Shown piece by piece: positions 1 to 8,320 of a stretch of 64,000 nt of DNA. This DNA comes from Fulvivirga ligni. Lineage in GTDB: Bacteria; Bacteroidota; Bacteroidia; Cytophagales; Cyclobacteriaceae. The stretch is from assembly GCF_021389935.1 (NCBI RefSeq), contig NZ_CP089979.1:1159001-1223000 (forward strand), read 5' to 3'. The notes under the pieces are model-generated. The model did not search any database, was not told the DNA's origin, and saw nothing but the letters and a program-made list of their open reading frames with translations. The translations under genes were made by a program, and so were the position numbers. Numbering within the stretch: position 1 is the first letter of the stretch; each line of letters begins with the position of its first letter.

Positions 1-19
1 ATAATATTATGTTTTTATG

Positions 20-44
20 AATCGGCACTGGGATGGTGCCGATT
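20..44. terminator. Hairpin downstream of sucB
   Basis: A perfect 9-bp inverted repeat (AATCGGCAC at 20-28, GTGCCGATT at 36-44) with a 7-nt loop lies just past the sucB stop codon. It has no strong U-tract on the minus strand, so it is a plausible but unproven terminator. It could equally serve a plus-strand gene outside the window. Confidence 0.5.
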
Positions 45-69
45 CTATATTTTAAAATTTATTAAGCGC

Positions 70-1620
70 TTATATACCAAGCATTAATCTTGCAGGGTCT
101 TCCAATAGTTGCTTCACGCGAACAAGGAAGCTTACAGACTCTCTACCGTCAATGATTCGGTGATCATAAGACAGAGCTAAATACATCATTGGTCTAATTT
201 CTACCTGTCCGTTAATAGCTACTGGTCTTTCTACTATATTATGCATTCCTAAAATCGCTGACTGAGGAGCGTTAATAATAGGAGTAGACATCATAGAGCC
301 AAATACACCACCGTTAGTGATGGTGAAAGTACCGCCACTCATCTCATCAATAGAAAGTTTACCATCACGAGCTCTTGTAGCTAGTCTAATAATCTCGCTT
401 TCAATGCCTTGGAAATTCATTGACTCTGCGTTTCTTATTACCGGCACCACCAATCCTTTAGGGGTGGAAACAGCCACAGAAACATCACAGTAATCATGAT
501 AGATGATTTCATTACCATCTATAGAAGCATTTACCGCTGGCCATTCTTGTAGGGCCTGGCAGCAAGCTTTTGTGAAGAATGACATAAAGCCTAAGCCTAC
601 ACCATACTTCTCTTTAAACTGATCCTTATATTTCTTACGAAGATCCATGATAGGCTTCATGTCTACCTCGTTAAAGGTAGTAAGCATAGCCGTCTCATTT
701 TTCACAGAAACTAATCTCTTAGCGATGGTTTTTCTAAGGTTAGACATTTTTTCTTTTCTGTCTTCCCTTGAAATACCGCCAGCATAAGATGGTCCACTTG
801 GAGCCTCGCTTGCTTTTTCTGCTTTGGGAGCTTCCTTTTTAGCAGTTTTTTGTGCTGCTTCAGCATCCTCTTTAGTGATTCTTCCGTCAACTCCAGTACC
901 TTTCACATCTTTAGGATCAATTCCTTTTTCAGCGAGAATTTTGGCTGCCGCTGGAGATGCATGACCTGTGGCGTAAGTATCTTTATCGCTTGAAGAAGCA
1001 GCCTTTTCAGTGGCAGCACCACTTGAGGCTGGAGCACTTGCAGCTGGTTTACCACCTTCCATTACCTCTATCTTACAGATTAACGCGCCAATTTCAAGAG
1101 TATCACCCTCTTGTGCTTCTATTCTAAGTATTCCGTTTGCCTCAGCAGGAAGTTCGAAAGTAGCTTTGTCAGACTCTATCTCTGCGATAGTTTCATCCAT
1201 TTCTATAAAATCACCATCTTCTTTTAACCAAGATGCCAACGTTACTTCAGTGATAGATTCACCTAATTCTGTTACGTGCATTTCCTTCACTTCACCTGTT
1301 TTCTTGGCTTCGGAAGAACCTGAATCACTTGATGGTGCAGCACTCTCCGTTTTACTTTCTTCGGCAGAAGATGAACCTTGTTTGGCATCAGTATCAATTT
1401 CAGCGATAACTGCGCCTACTTCTACGGTTTCTCCTTCTTCTACTTTTATTCGTAATATACCTGAAGCTTCTGCAGGAAATTCCTGGGTAGCCTTATCAGT
1501 TTCTATTTCCGCAATGATTTCGTCTTGCTCCACATAGTCACCGTCACTTTTTAGCCAAGAGCCAATAGTAACTTCAGTTATAGATTCTCCTACTTCAGGA
1601 ATTTTTATCTCTAAACTCAT
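70..1620 (-). CDS. sucB: Dihydrolipoamide succinyltransferase (2-oxoglutarate dehydrogenase E2)
   Basis: E2 core of the 2-oxoglutarate dehydrogenase complex in the TCA cycle: it transfers the succinyl group from E1 to CoA through swinging lipoyl arms. The 516-aa protein has two lipoyl domains, at residues about 3-76 with Lys43 in ETDKA and about 112-185 with Lys152 in ESDKA. An Ala/Ser/Glu-rich linker follows each. A peripheral subunit-binding domain lies at about 219-255 and the acetyltransferase-type catalytic domain at about 285-516, with the HRIIDG motif (His487, Asp491). Two lipoyl domains are more than the single one in the E. coli SucB. The gene follows sucA by 18 bp on the same strand, so the two are almost certainly one operon. 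It could in principle be annotated as a generic 2-oxoacid dehydrogenase E2, but adjacency to sucA supports succinyltransferase. Confidence 0.95.
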   Translation of the reverse strand: MSLEIKIPEVGESITEVTIGSWLKSDGDYVEQDEIIAEIETDKATQEFPAEASGILRIKVEEGETVEVGAVIAEIDTDAKQGSSSAEESKTESAAPSSDSGSSEAKKTGEVKEMHVTELGESITEVTLASWLKEDGDFIEMDETIAEIESDKATFELPAEANGILRIEAQEGDTLEIGALICKIEVMEGGKPAASAPASSGAATEKAASSSDKDTYATGHASPAAAKILAEKGIDPKDVKGTGVDGRITKEDAEAAQKTAKKEAPKAEKASEAPSGPSYAGGISREDRKEKMSNLRKTIAKRLVSVKNETAMLTTFNEVDMKPIMDLRKKYKDQFKEKYGVGLGFMSFFTKACCQALQEWPAVNASIDGNEIIYHDYCDVSVAVSTPKGLVVPVIRNAESMNFQGIESEIIRLATRARDGKLSIDEMSGGTFTITNGGVFGSMMSTPIINAPQSAILGMHNIVERPVAINGQVEIRPMMYLALSYDHRIIDGRESVSFLVRVKQLLEDPARLMLGI

Positions 1621-1638
1621 GGGGTTATTTTTTTAATG

Positions 1639-4356
1639 TTATATTTCAAAAGCTTTTTCTACGATTCTGGCTTGCTCATCTTTATGAACTTTAGCGTATC
1701 CAATGGCTGGTGATGCACTTGCCTTTCTAGAAACAAGCTCTAAACCATAGTCACCCATGAATCTTTGGATGAAGAACCAATATCCCATATTAGCAGGCTC
1801 TTCTTGTACCCAGGCTAATTTCGGATTCTTATATTTCTTAAGTATGGCGTCTATCTGATTTTTAGGGAAAGGATAAAGTTGCTCTACTCTTACGATAGCT
1901 ACATTTTTCTCCTCGTGTTTTTCCTGCTCCTCTAAAAGATCAAAATAAACCTTACCAGTACATAAAACTACTTTTTTCACATCCTTATCCTTCACAGATG
2001 TATCTGCTATCACCTCTTGGAATTTACCTTCTGTAACGTCAGAAACAGGGGATACTACCTTAGGGTGTCTTAGTAAAGATTTAGGAGAGAATACCACACA
2101 TGGCTTTCTGAAATTCCAGGTCACTTGTCTTCTTAATAAGTGGAACAAGTTAGCAGGCGTAGTCATGTTAGCGATAATCATATTCTCTTCTGCAGCCAGC
2201 TGTAAGAATCTTTCAGGTCTTGCATTAGAGTGCTCAGGACCTTGACCTTCATAACCGTGCGGTAATAACATTACCAGACCGTTCATGCGCTGCCATTTAG
2301 ATTCAGCACTTACTATAAACTGATCTATCATTACCTGCGCTCCGTTTGCGAAGTCACCAAACTGTGCTTCCCAAATTACTAAGGCATTAGGCGTAGCCAT
2401 GGCGAATCCATACTCGAAGCCTAATACAGCAAACTCTGATAATAAAGAGTTGAAGATTTTGAATTTCTGCTGACCATCCTCGATATGATCCAAGTTGCAG
2501 TACGGCTCATTAGTGTTGGCATCAAATATATAAGAATGGCGGTGAGAGAAGGTTCCCCTTTTCACATCTTGTCCTGACATACGAACAAGCTTGCCCTCTG
2601 TTAATAATGATCCATAAGCTAATAGCTCAGCATCTGCCCATGATAATTCTTTCTTCTCAAAGAAGCTGGCTTTTCTATCTTTAAGAAGTTTATCTATTTG
2701 CTTTAAAGGCTTGAAACCTTTAGGAATAGATGTGAGCGCTTTTGCAACCTTATCCACCGTTTCTTGCGGAATACTGGTGTCAGGAGAAGTCTCAAAATCT
2801 GCAGTTTTTGATTTTGTTAATAACTTCCATTCTTCTTCCACTTTTTGTGGCTTGTATGGAAGTGGTTTTTGTTTCACCTCGTTTAGCCTGTCTTGAAGAA
2901 GATCTCTAAATTCTTTATCTAGACTTTTGGCTTTGTTTTCATCTATATCACCCCTTTCGATCAATGTGTTTACGTAGATCTCTCTAGGATTCGGGTGTTT
3001 TGCTATTAGGCTATAAAGTTTTGGCTGAGTGAATTTTGGTTCATCACTCTCATTGTGACCATGTCTTCTATAGCACAATAGATCTATAAATATATCTTTT
3101 CCAAATTTCTGGTTGTATTCTACTGCCAGTTTTGAAGCAAATACTACAGCTTCAGGATCATCACCATTGATGTGAATGATTGGAGCATCAATAATTTTTG
3201 CTATATCAGTACAGTAGATACTTGAACGAGCATCGTCATAGTCAGTAGTAAAACCTACCTGGTTGTTAATTACAAAGTGAATTGTACCACCTGTTTTATA
3301 GCCTGGCAGCTGAGACATTTGTGTAATCTCATATACTATACCTTGGCCGGCAAGCGCAGCATCACCATGAATAAGGATAGACATCGCTTTTCTCGTGTCA
3401 CCATCATATTCATCGTCTATCTGTCCACGGGTATAACCTAAAACTACAGGATCTACCGCTTCAAGGTGAGATGGGTTTGGCGTTAATTTTACGTACACAT
3501 TATTGCCAGATGTAGTGTTAATATGACTTGAATAGCCTAAGTGATACTTAACATCGCCATCACCCATAGTTAAGTCAGGCGTTGTGGTGCCTTCAAATTC
3601 ACTAAAGATCTCCTCATAAGTCTTACCCATTATATTGGCCAAAACGTTAAGTCTACCTCTATGAGCCATTCCTATAACTACCTCCTTCACGTCAAACTCA
3701 GCGGCAGCATTAATTATGCTATCAAGAGCGGGTATGGTATTTTCACCACCTTCTAAAGAGAAGCGTTTTTGCCCTAAAAATTTAGTATGAAGGAAGTTCT
3801 CAAATACCACAGCCTCATTAAGCTTGTTTAATATTCTCTTACGTGTGTCACCATCAGGGACGGTATTCACAGCCTCTTTCTCACATTTTTTCTTAAACCA
3901 TTCAAGGATCTCATTATCTCTAATGTGCATATACTCAAATCCAAGATGCCCGAGATAAACTTTATCCAGCGTGTCTACTATTTTCTCTAATGAAGCTTTT
4001 CCTATCCCAATAATATTACCTACTTCAAATTCGGTTTTTAAATCATTTTTAGAAAGGTCGAAATCTTCAATAGATAAAGATACGTTGTGGTCTCTTCGTT
4101 TTCTTACCGGGTTGGTATCAGACTTTAAGTGCGCACGCGACCTGTATGCATGTATAAGGTCACGTACATGCATTTCTTTAGACGAAATGCTGCTGCCTTC
4201 TACGCCGTTTTCCCCAAATTTGGCCTGGGAAAATTCAAACCCTTCAAAAAACTTTTGCCATGAGTCATCTACAGATTCCGGATCTTGTCTATATGCTTCA
4301 TATAGCTCATCCAGATAATGTCCATGTGCGTTTGATATGTAGGAATATTTATCCAT
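1639..4356 (-). CDS. sucA: 2-oxoglutarate dehydrogenase E1 component
   Basis: Thiamine-diphosphate-dependent E1 subunit that decarboxylates 2-oxoglutarate and succinylates the lipoyl arm of SucB. The length (905 aa from the chosen start) and the motifs are typical: an N-terminal stretch for E2 contact (YLDELYEAYRQDP), AHRGRLNVL, the HGDAALAGQG segment, INGDDPEAV and RRHGHNESDEP in the cofactor-binding half, and a C-terminal transketolase-like part with HGYEGQGPEHS. The reading frame is open for 27 more codons upstream, but I start at the ATG at 4356. The family N-terminus begins there, and a TAnnTTTG promoter element (4386-4393) would lie inside the longer version. First gene of the sucA-sucB operon, divergent from rpsP. 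Confidence 0.95.
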   Translation of the reverse strand: MDKYSYISNAHGHYLDELYEAYRQDPESVDDSWQKFFEGFEFSQAKFGENGVEGSSISSKEMHVRDLIHAYRSRAHLKSDTNPVRKRRDHNVSLSIEDFDLSKNDLKTEFEVGNIIGIGKASLEKIVDTLDKVYLGHLGFEYMHIRDNEILEWFKKKCEKEAVNTVPDGDTRKRILNKLNEAVVFENFLHTKFLGQKRFSLEGGENTIPALDSIINAAAEFDVKEVVIGMAHRGRLNVLANIMGKTYEEIFSEFEGTTTPDLTMGDGDVKYHLGYSSHINTTSGNNVYVKLTPNPSHLEAVDPVVLGYTRGQIDDEYDGDTRKAMSILIHGDAALAGQGIVYEITQMSQLPGYKTGGTIHFVINNQVGFTTDYDDARSSIYCTDIAKIIDAPIIHINGDDPEAVVFASKLAVEYNQKFGKDIFIDLLCYRRHGHNESDEPKFTQPKLYSLIAKHPNPREIYVNTLIERGDIDENKAKSLDKEFRDLLQDRLNEVKQKPLPYKPQKVEEEWKLLTKSKTADFETSPDTSIPQETVDKVAKALTSIPKGFKPLKQIDKLLKDRKASFFEKKELSWADAELLAYGSLLTEGKLVRMSGQDVKRGTFSHRHSYIFDANTNEPYCNLDHIEDGQQKFKIFNSLLSEFAVLGFEYGFAMATPNALVIWEAQFGDFANGAQVMIDQFIVSAESKWQRMNGLVMLLPHGYEGQGPEHSNARPERFLQLAAEENMIIANMTTPANLFHLLRRQVTWNFRKPCVVFSPKSLLRHPKVVSPVSDVTEGKFQEVIADTSVKDKDVKKVVLCTGKVYFDLLEEQEKHEEKNVAIVRVEQLYPFPKNQIDAILKKYKNPKLAWVQEEPANMGYWFFIQRFMGDYGLELVSRKASASPAIGYAKVHKDEQARIVEKAFEI

Positions 4357-4385
4357 GAGTAAAAATGTGTTCGTAATGATAAAAA

Positions 4386-4393
4386 CAAAGGTA
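4386..4393 (-). promoter_or_regulatory. Putative -7 promoter element for sucA-sucB
   Basis: TACCTTTG on the minus strand matches the Bacteroidota -7 consensus TAnnTTTG and lies 30 nt upstream of the sucA ATG. No clear -33 TTTG box is visible. The position argues for the shorter sucA start. Confidence 0.5.
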
Positions 4394-4569
4394 TATAACA
4401 TGTTTTTAATAAAAAAACCGTAAAGTCGGTTATACAAATATAGTTGATTATCAGTGTGTTATTGGTTGTATTGGGTACTGTTTTGAAATGTTCCTTAAGT
4501 TTGACTGATAAAAGGCTAAAAGAAGTGGATAAAACTTAGTTTAATGAATGCATATATTAAAAAAAGGTT

Positions 4570-4577
4570 TATCTTTG
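4570..4577 (+). promoter_or_regulatory. Putative -7 promoter element for rpsP operon
   Basis: TATCTTTG fits TAnnTTTG and lies 52 nt before the rpsP start. The short leader that follows has no convincing Shine-Dalgarno sequence, which is usual for this phylum. The -33 element is not obvious. Confidence 0.55.
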
Positions 4578-4629
4578 CAGTCTTTTAAATGACGGACGTG
4601 TTCCGCAATGTTTAAAAACTAATAAACAA

Positions 4630-5187
4630 ATGGCAGTAAAAATTAGATTAGCGCGCAGAGGCCGCAAAAAAAGGGCGATGTATGATGTAGTCATAGCTGA
4701 CGCCCGTGCACCACGAGATGGTCGTTACATTGAAAAAATTGGTAGATACAATCCAAACACTGATCCTGCAACTATCGAGTTGAACGAGGAGAAGGCGTTT
4801 GATTGGGTAATGAAAGGTGCCCAGCCTACTGATACTGTAAGAGCAATGTTATCTTACAGAGGTATCATGTTAAAGAAACACTTACAAATAGGTGTTAACA
4901 AAGGAGCTATCACTCAAGAAGAGGCAGACAAAAAATTCGACGCTTGGTTACAAGAGAAAGAAGGAAAAGTTACTGCTAAGAGAGATAAACTTGCTCAAGA
5001 TGCTGCTGCTAGCGCTAAAGCTAGAAAAGAAGCTGAAACTAAAGTGAAAGAAGCAAGAGCTGAGGCAATAGCTAAAAAGAATGTTGTAGAAGAAGAGCCG
5101 GCTGCTGAAGCAGAAGCTACTGAAGAAGCAACAGATGCGCCTGAGGCAGAAGCTGAAAGCACAGAAGAAGCTGCAGATAAAGAATAA
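4630..5187 (+). CDS. rpsP: 30S ribosomal protein S16 with long acidic C-terminal tail
   Basis: Component of the small ribosomal subunit. Residues 1 to about 80 form the S16 fold ([20 protein letters not shown]..., then [12 protein letters not shown]). The remaining roughly 100 residues are a low-complexity tail, first Lys/Ala/Glu-rich and then Ala/Glu/Thr-rich and strongly acidic, giving 185 aa instead of the 80-90 aa usual in Proteobacteria. Such tails are known in Bacteroidota S16 proteins, but their role is unclear. Heads the run rpsP-rimM-trmD, with a 5-bp gap to rimM. Confidence 0.96.
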   Translation: MAVKIRLARRGRKKRAMYDVVIADARAPRDGRYIEKIGRYNPNTDPATIELNEEKAFDWVMKGAQPTDTVRAMLSYRGIMLKKHLQIGVNKGAITQEEADKKFDAWLQEKEGKVTAKRDKLAQDAAASAKARKEAETKVKEARAEAIAKKNVVEEEPAAEAEATEEATDAPEAEAESTEEAADKE

Positions 5188-5192
5188 TTGAC

Positions 5193-5717
5193 ATGAATAT
5201 TGATGAGTGTTTCCAGCTCGGTTACGTCATCAAGAAGCATGGCTTGAAGGGCGAAGTTAGCATTTTGTTAGATGTTGATGAGCCTGAATATTATCAGGAA
5301 ATGGAATCAGTTTTTGTTGAGATCAACAAAAAACTGGTTCCTTTTTTTATGAATCGCTTCAGTCTGAAAGGCAAAAAAGCGGTCGTTAAATTTGAAGATA
5401 TAGATACGGCAGAGCAAGCCGAAGAGCTTTGCGGCCATTCACTTTATCTTCCCCTCTCCTTTTTACCTAAACTTACAGGTAATCAATTTTATTTTCATGA
5501 TATAATAGGTTTTACCGTAGTGGATAAAACTGCTGGTGAAATAGGTGCAATAACTGATATCTATGCATCTCCGCAGCAGGACTTACTGGCGGTAGATTAT
5601 AATGATAAGGAAGTACTAATGCCTATTAATGATGAAATTATCGTTCAAGTAGATCGTGAGAAAAAGCAATTGACTGTTGCTTTACCGGATGGTTTGCTTG
5701 ATATTTATATAGAATAA
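5193..5717 (+). CDS. rimM: Ribosome maturation factor RimM
   Basis: Assists late maturation of the 30S head and binds S19. The 174-aa protein shows the N-terminal RimM barrel ([12 protein letters not shown] near residue 11) and a C-terminal PRC-barrel ([11 protein letters not shown], then [19 protein letters not shown]). Length is standard. It sits between rpsP and trmD in the order conserved across bacteria, with 5 bp to rpsP and 1 bp to trmD, so it is probably cotranscribed. Confidence 0.95.
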   Translation: MNIDECFQLGYVIKKHGLKGEVSILLDVDEPEYYQEMESVFVEINKKLVPFFMNRFSLKGKKAVVKFEDIDTAEQAEELCGHSLYLPLSFLPKLTGNQFYFHDIIGFTVVDKTAGEIGAITDIYASPQQDLLAVDYNDKEVLMPINDEIIVQVDREKKQLTVALPDGLLDIYIE

Positions 5718-5718
5718 G

Positions 5719-6393
5719 ATGCGAATAGACATTGTCACTTGTTTGCCGCGCCTTTTGGATAGCCCTTTTGGAGATTCCATTTTAAAAAGAGCGCAGCAAA
5801 AAGATTTAGTAAGCGTGTGTGTGAATGACCTTAGGCAATACTCTACTGATAAACATCAGAGGTTAGATGATTATGCTTATGGCGGCGGTGCTGGTATGGT
5901 TATGCTGATGGAGCCTATTTTGAATTGTTTCCGCACGCTTCAGTCTGAGAGAGAATATGACGAGATCATATATATGAGTCCGGATGGTGAGCAATTTAGT
6001 CAGAGCATGGCCAACGAGCTGTCTCTGAAGAAAAATTTGCTTATATTATGTGGACATTATAAAGGTGTGGATGAGCGAATTCGTGAGCATTTTATTACCC
6101 GTGAAATAAGTATTGGTGATTATGTGCTGTCAGGTGGTGAGCTTGCAGCTGCCGTGGTTTCGGATGCAATCATTAGATTATTGCCCGGGGTGTTATCAGA
6201 TGAGACCTCTGCACTTACTGATTCTTATCAAGATGATTTAGTCGCACCACCAGTATATACAAGGCCTGCAGAATTTGAAGGAATGAAGGTGCCGGATGTG
6301 CTGCTCAGTGGTAACGAAGCAAAAATTGAAGAGTGGCGTTTTGAACAATCAGTGGAAAGAACTAAAAAAAGAAGACCAGGTTTGATTTCCTGA
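5719..6393 (+). CDS. trmD: tRNA (guanine-37-N1)-methyltransferase TrmD
   Basis: Uses S-adenosylmethionine to methylate G37 of tRNAs and so prevents +1 frameshifting. The 224-aa protein carries the SPOUT trefoil-knot signature: [10 protein letters not shown] near residue 54, [12 protein letters not shown], and [12 protein letters not shown] followed by RLLPGVL. Length and motifs are typical and complete. It is the third gene of the rpsP operon. The next gene, a histidine kinase, starts 2 nt after the stop codon. Confidence 0.96.
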   Translation: MRIDIVTCLPRLLDSPFGDSILKRAQQKDLVSVCVNDLRQYSTDKHQRLDDYAYGGGAGMVMLMEPILNCFRTLQSEREYDEIIYMSPDGEQFSQSMANELSLKKNLLILCGHYKGVDERIREHFITREISIGDYVLSGGELAAAVVSDAIIRLLPGVLSDETSALTDSYQDDLVAPPVYTRPAEFEGMKVPDVLLSGNEAKIEEWRFEQSVERTKKRRPGLIS

Positions 6394-6395
6394 TC

Positions 6396-7235
6396 ATGGA
6401 AGACTACGAAGAATTATGGCATAAGGCAAAAAGGGAGCTCCACGAAAGAGAGGAGGAGCTCATGGCTCAGCATGAAGAGCTTACTGCTGCTATAGAGAGC
6501 GTAGTGAATAAAAACGATGAGTTGGAGAGGGTGCTCTCTGAACTTAAAAGTCGAAATAAGGAACTCGATCAGATTATCTACCGCACGTCACACGACCTTA
6601 AATCCCCTATAACCACCATGCGGGGGTTAATCAACTTAATTTCTGCTGAAGCTATCAATCCTGAAATCAGAGCCTATACGCAAATGGCTGTGAATTCAAC
6701 CCTTGAGATGGAAAAGGTTCTTTTTCTGCTCACTAAATATTCATGGAATCTTCTGGATAACTCTCGTCTTGAGACCATTAATGTTTATAGCCTTATTGAA
6801 GAAGCCAAAAGCAGTCTCCGTTTTATTGAGGGAGTGAAAGATGTGGATATTAAGGTGTCAGAAGAAAAAGAACATCCCGAAGTAATTACCGATAGTGAGA
6901 GGCTTCAACTTGTGTTATTCCAGGTGATATCTAATGCTGTTCATTTCAGAAACAGAAGCATAGAAACTGAAATCACTATTGAGGTATCTGAAGCTGAGCT
7001 GGGTTTGGATATTGTAGTAACAGATAATGGCATAGGTATGAGTCAGGATATTATGGATAGGGCCTTTGAAATGTTCTTCAGGGGAGCTACTCTGTCTAGA
7101 GGCCCGGGGCTTGGATTATATATTTCTCACCAAATTATGAAGAAACTAAGGGGTGAGATACTACTTTCCAGTGTTGTTAACCAAGGCAGTGTAGTTACTG
7201 TAAGAATTCCTTATAGCTATATTAAAGGTCTATAG
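6396..7235 (+). CDS. Cytoplasmic sensor histidine kinase
   Basis: Small (279 aa) two-component kinase without any membrane segment. Residues about 5-58 are a charged coiled coil. The H-box with phospho-acceptor His66 (RTSHDLKSP) follows. The ATPase domain has the N-box Asn180 (QVISNAVHF), the G1 box DNGIG at 210-214 and the G2 box GPGLGL at 236-241. It starts 2 nt after trmD and is thus probably cotranscribed with ribosomal genes. No response regulator is adjacent, so it is an orphan whose partner must be encoded elsewhere. The input is unknown; with no recognisable sensor domain, the coiled coil may respond to a partner protein. Its 3' end overlaps the convergent gene at 7222-7644 by 14 bp. 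Confidence 0.85.
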   Translation: MEDYEELWHKAKRELHEREEELMAQHEELTAAIESVVNKNDELERVLSELKSRNKELDQIIYRTSHDLKSPITTMRGLINLISAEAINPEIRAYTQMAVNSTLEMEKVLFLLTKYSWNLLDNSRLETINVYSLIEEAKSSLRFIEGVKDVDIKVSEEKEHPEVITDSERLQLVLFQVISNAVHFRNRSIETEITIEVSEAELGLDIVVTDNGIGMSQDIMDRAFEMFFRGATLSRGPGLGLYISHQIMKKLRGEILLSSVVNQGSVVTVRIPYSYIKGL

Positions 7236-7644
7236 CCTTCTGAATATCATCGGTGTATTGAATGTCTAATTCCCTGAAACGTCCTTCCGGGAATTTATTA
7301 TAAATCTGTTCTCTTCCAATTTTAACACTCTCCACGAAAACCTGATCATTTGGTAATAGCTTGCGGTGTTTGGTAAGGCCTTCTTGTATCATACTTTCTT
7401 TCCAGCTGGTAAAATACCATTCCATGGAAGGTTGGTGGAAAACGGTAAGTTTGCGTTTATCAAAAATTAACTTTTCTATGGCTTCGGATTTCACTGTTTC
7501 ACCCACTTGCTTGAATAGAAGTTTAAAATCCTCTACAGGAATGTATCTATCAGTGGCTGTAACTAATAAAATGGGTTTATCTTTGATTTTGTGAAGAGTA
7601 GCTTTCTCAAAAGTGTATAAGAGTATCAAAGAATCACTGTGCAT
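7222..7644 (-). CDS. Hypothetical protein, possibly a STAS/SpoIIAA-like fold
   Basis: A 140-aa soluble protein without signal peptide or membrane segment. I do not recognise a definite family. The pattern of short hydrophobic strands alternating with amphipathic helices (ILLVTATDRYIPVEDF..., then AIEKLIFDKRKLTVF...) resembles small STAS-like proteins frequent in Cytophagales; this is a weak guess. It lies on the strand opposite the rpsP operon, convergent with and overlapping the kinase gene by 14 bp, and divergent from rplS. It therefore physically separates trmD from rplS, which are neighbours in many bacteria. Confidence 0.65.
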   Translation of the reverse strand: MHSDSLILLYTFEKATLHKIKDKPILLVTATDRYIPVEDFKLLFKQVGETVKSEAIEKLIFDKRKLTVFHQPSMEWYFTSWKESMIQEGLTKHRKLLPNDQVFVESVKIGREQIYNKFPEGRFRELDIQYTDDIQKAIDL

Positions 7645-7732
7645 AGTGGGTAAAGTGAGGTAGCTTAAAAAATGAGTGTCAAATATATGATTTTATTTAT
7701 ACGTGTGTGATGGTATTATTTGAAAATTGTTT

Positions 7733-7740
7733 TATATTTG
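7733..7740 (+). promoter_or_regulatory. Putative -7 promoter element for rplS
   Basis: TATATTTG matches TAnnTTTG, 40 nt before rplS. It suggests that rplS is transcribed on its own here and not from the rpsP promoter. Confidence 0.55.
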
Positions 7741-7780
7741 CAGTCCGTTTTGGAATTGAGACTTTTTAGAGATATAGATC

Positions 7781-8134
7781 ATGAACGATATTATCAAATC
7801 AATTGAGGCAGAAAACAACGAGAGAAGAGATTCGCTTCCTTCTTTCAAAGCCGGTGATACAGTAAATGTACACGTAAGAATTACTGAGGGTAACAAAGAA
7901 AGAATTCAGCAATTTCAAGGTACTGTAATTCAAAGAAGACATCCTAATAGTAATGGAGAGACCTTTACAGTAAGAAAAGTTTCTAATGGAATTGGAATTG
8001 AGAGAATTTTCCCAATTTTATCTCCAAGCATCGACAAAATCGAAGTAATCAGAAAAGGTAAGGTAAGAAGAGCTAGACTTTACTACTTAAGAGGCAGACA
8101 AGGTAAAGCTGCTAGAATCAAAGAAAAGCTTTAA
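7781..8134 (+). CDS. rplS: 50S ribosomal protein L19
   Basis: Large-subunit ribosomal protein at the 30S-50S interface. The 117-aa sequence is a full-length L19: [20 protein letters not shown] near residue 23, [11 protein letters not shown], and the basic C-terminus with [20 protein letters not shown]. It normally ends the rpsP-rimM-trmD-rplS operon. Here it is separated by two genes, has its own promoter element and ends in a clear terminator. Confidence 0.96.
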   Translation: MNDIIKSIEAENNERRDSLPSFKAGDTVNVHVRITEGNKERIQQFQGTVIQRRHPNSNGETFTVRKVSNGIGIERIFPILSPSIDKIEVIRKGKVRRARLYYLRGRQGKAARIKEKL

Positions 8135-8159
8135 TTATCTTATAATAAAGATATTAGAT

Positions 8160-8192
8160 AGGGGTTGCCTTAATAAAGGTTACCCCTTTTTT
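8160..8192 (+). terminator. Rho-independent terminator of rplS
   Basis: Two 12-nt arms (8160-8171 and 8176-8187) pair except at two internal positions around a 4-nt loop and run into six T residues. It lies 26 bp after the rplS stop codon. Confidence 0.85.
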
Positions 8193-8320
8193 CGTTGGCT
8201 CCAGTTTAGCTGCCCGTTTTCTGTAAAATATCCGTTGTAATTATTACTTGAAGTACATATATTACGACTTGTTTTTTTTTAAAGAACGCAGAATAGTTTT
8301 TTTTAACTTTTGTAATATCT

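Noticed and set aside
4357-4437. 27-codon N-terminal extension of sucA
   Set aside because: It looks like a hydrophobic leader, but the family N-terminus starts at the ATG at 4356 and a promoter element (4386-4393) lies inside the extension.
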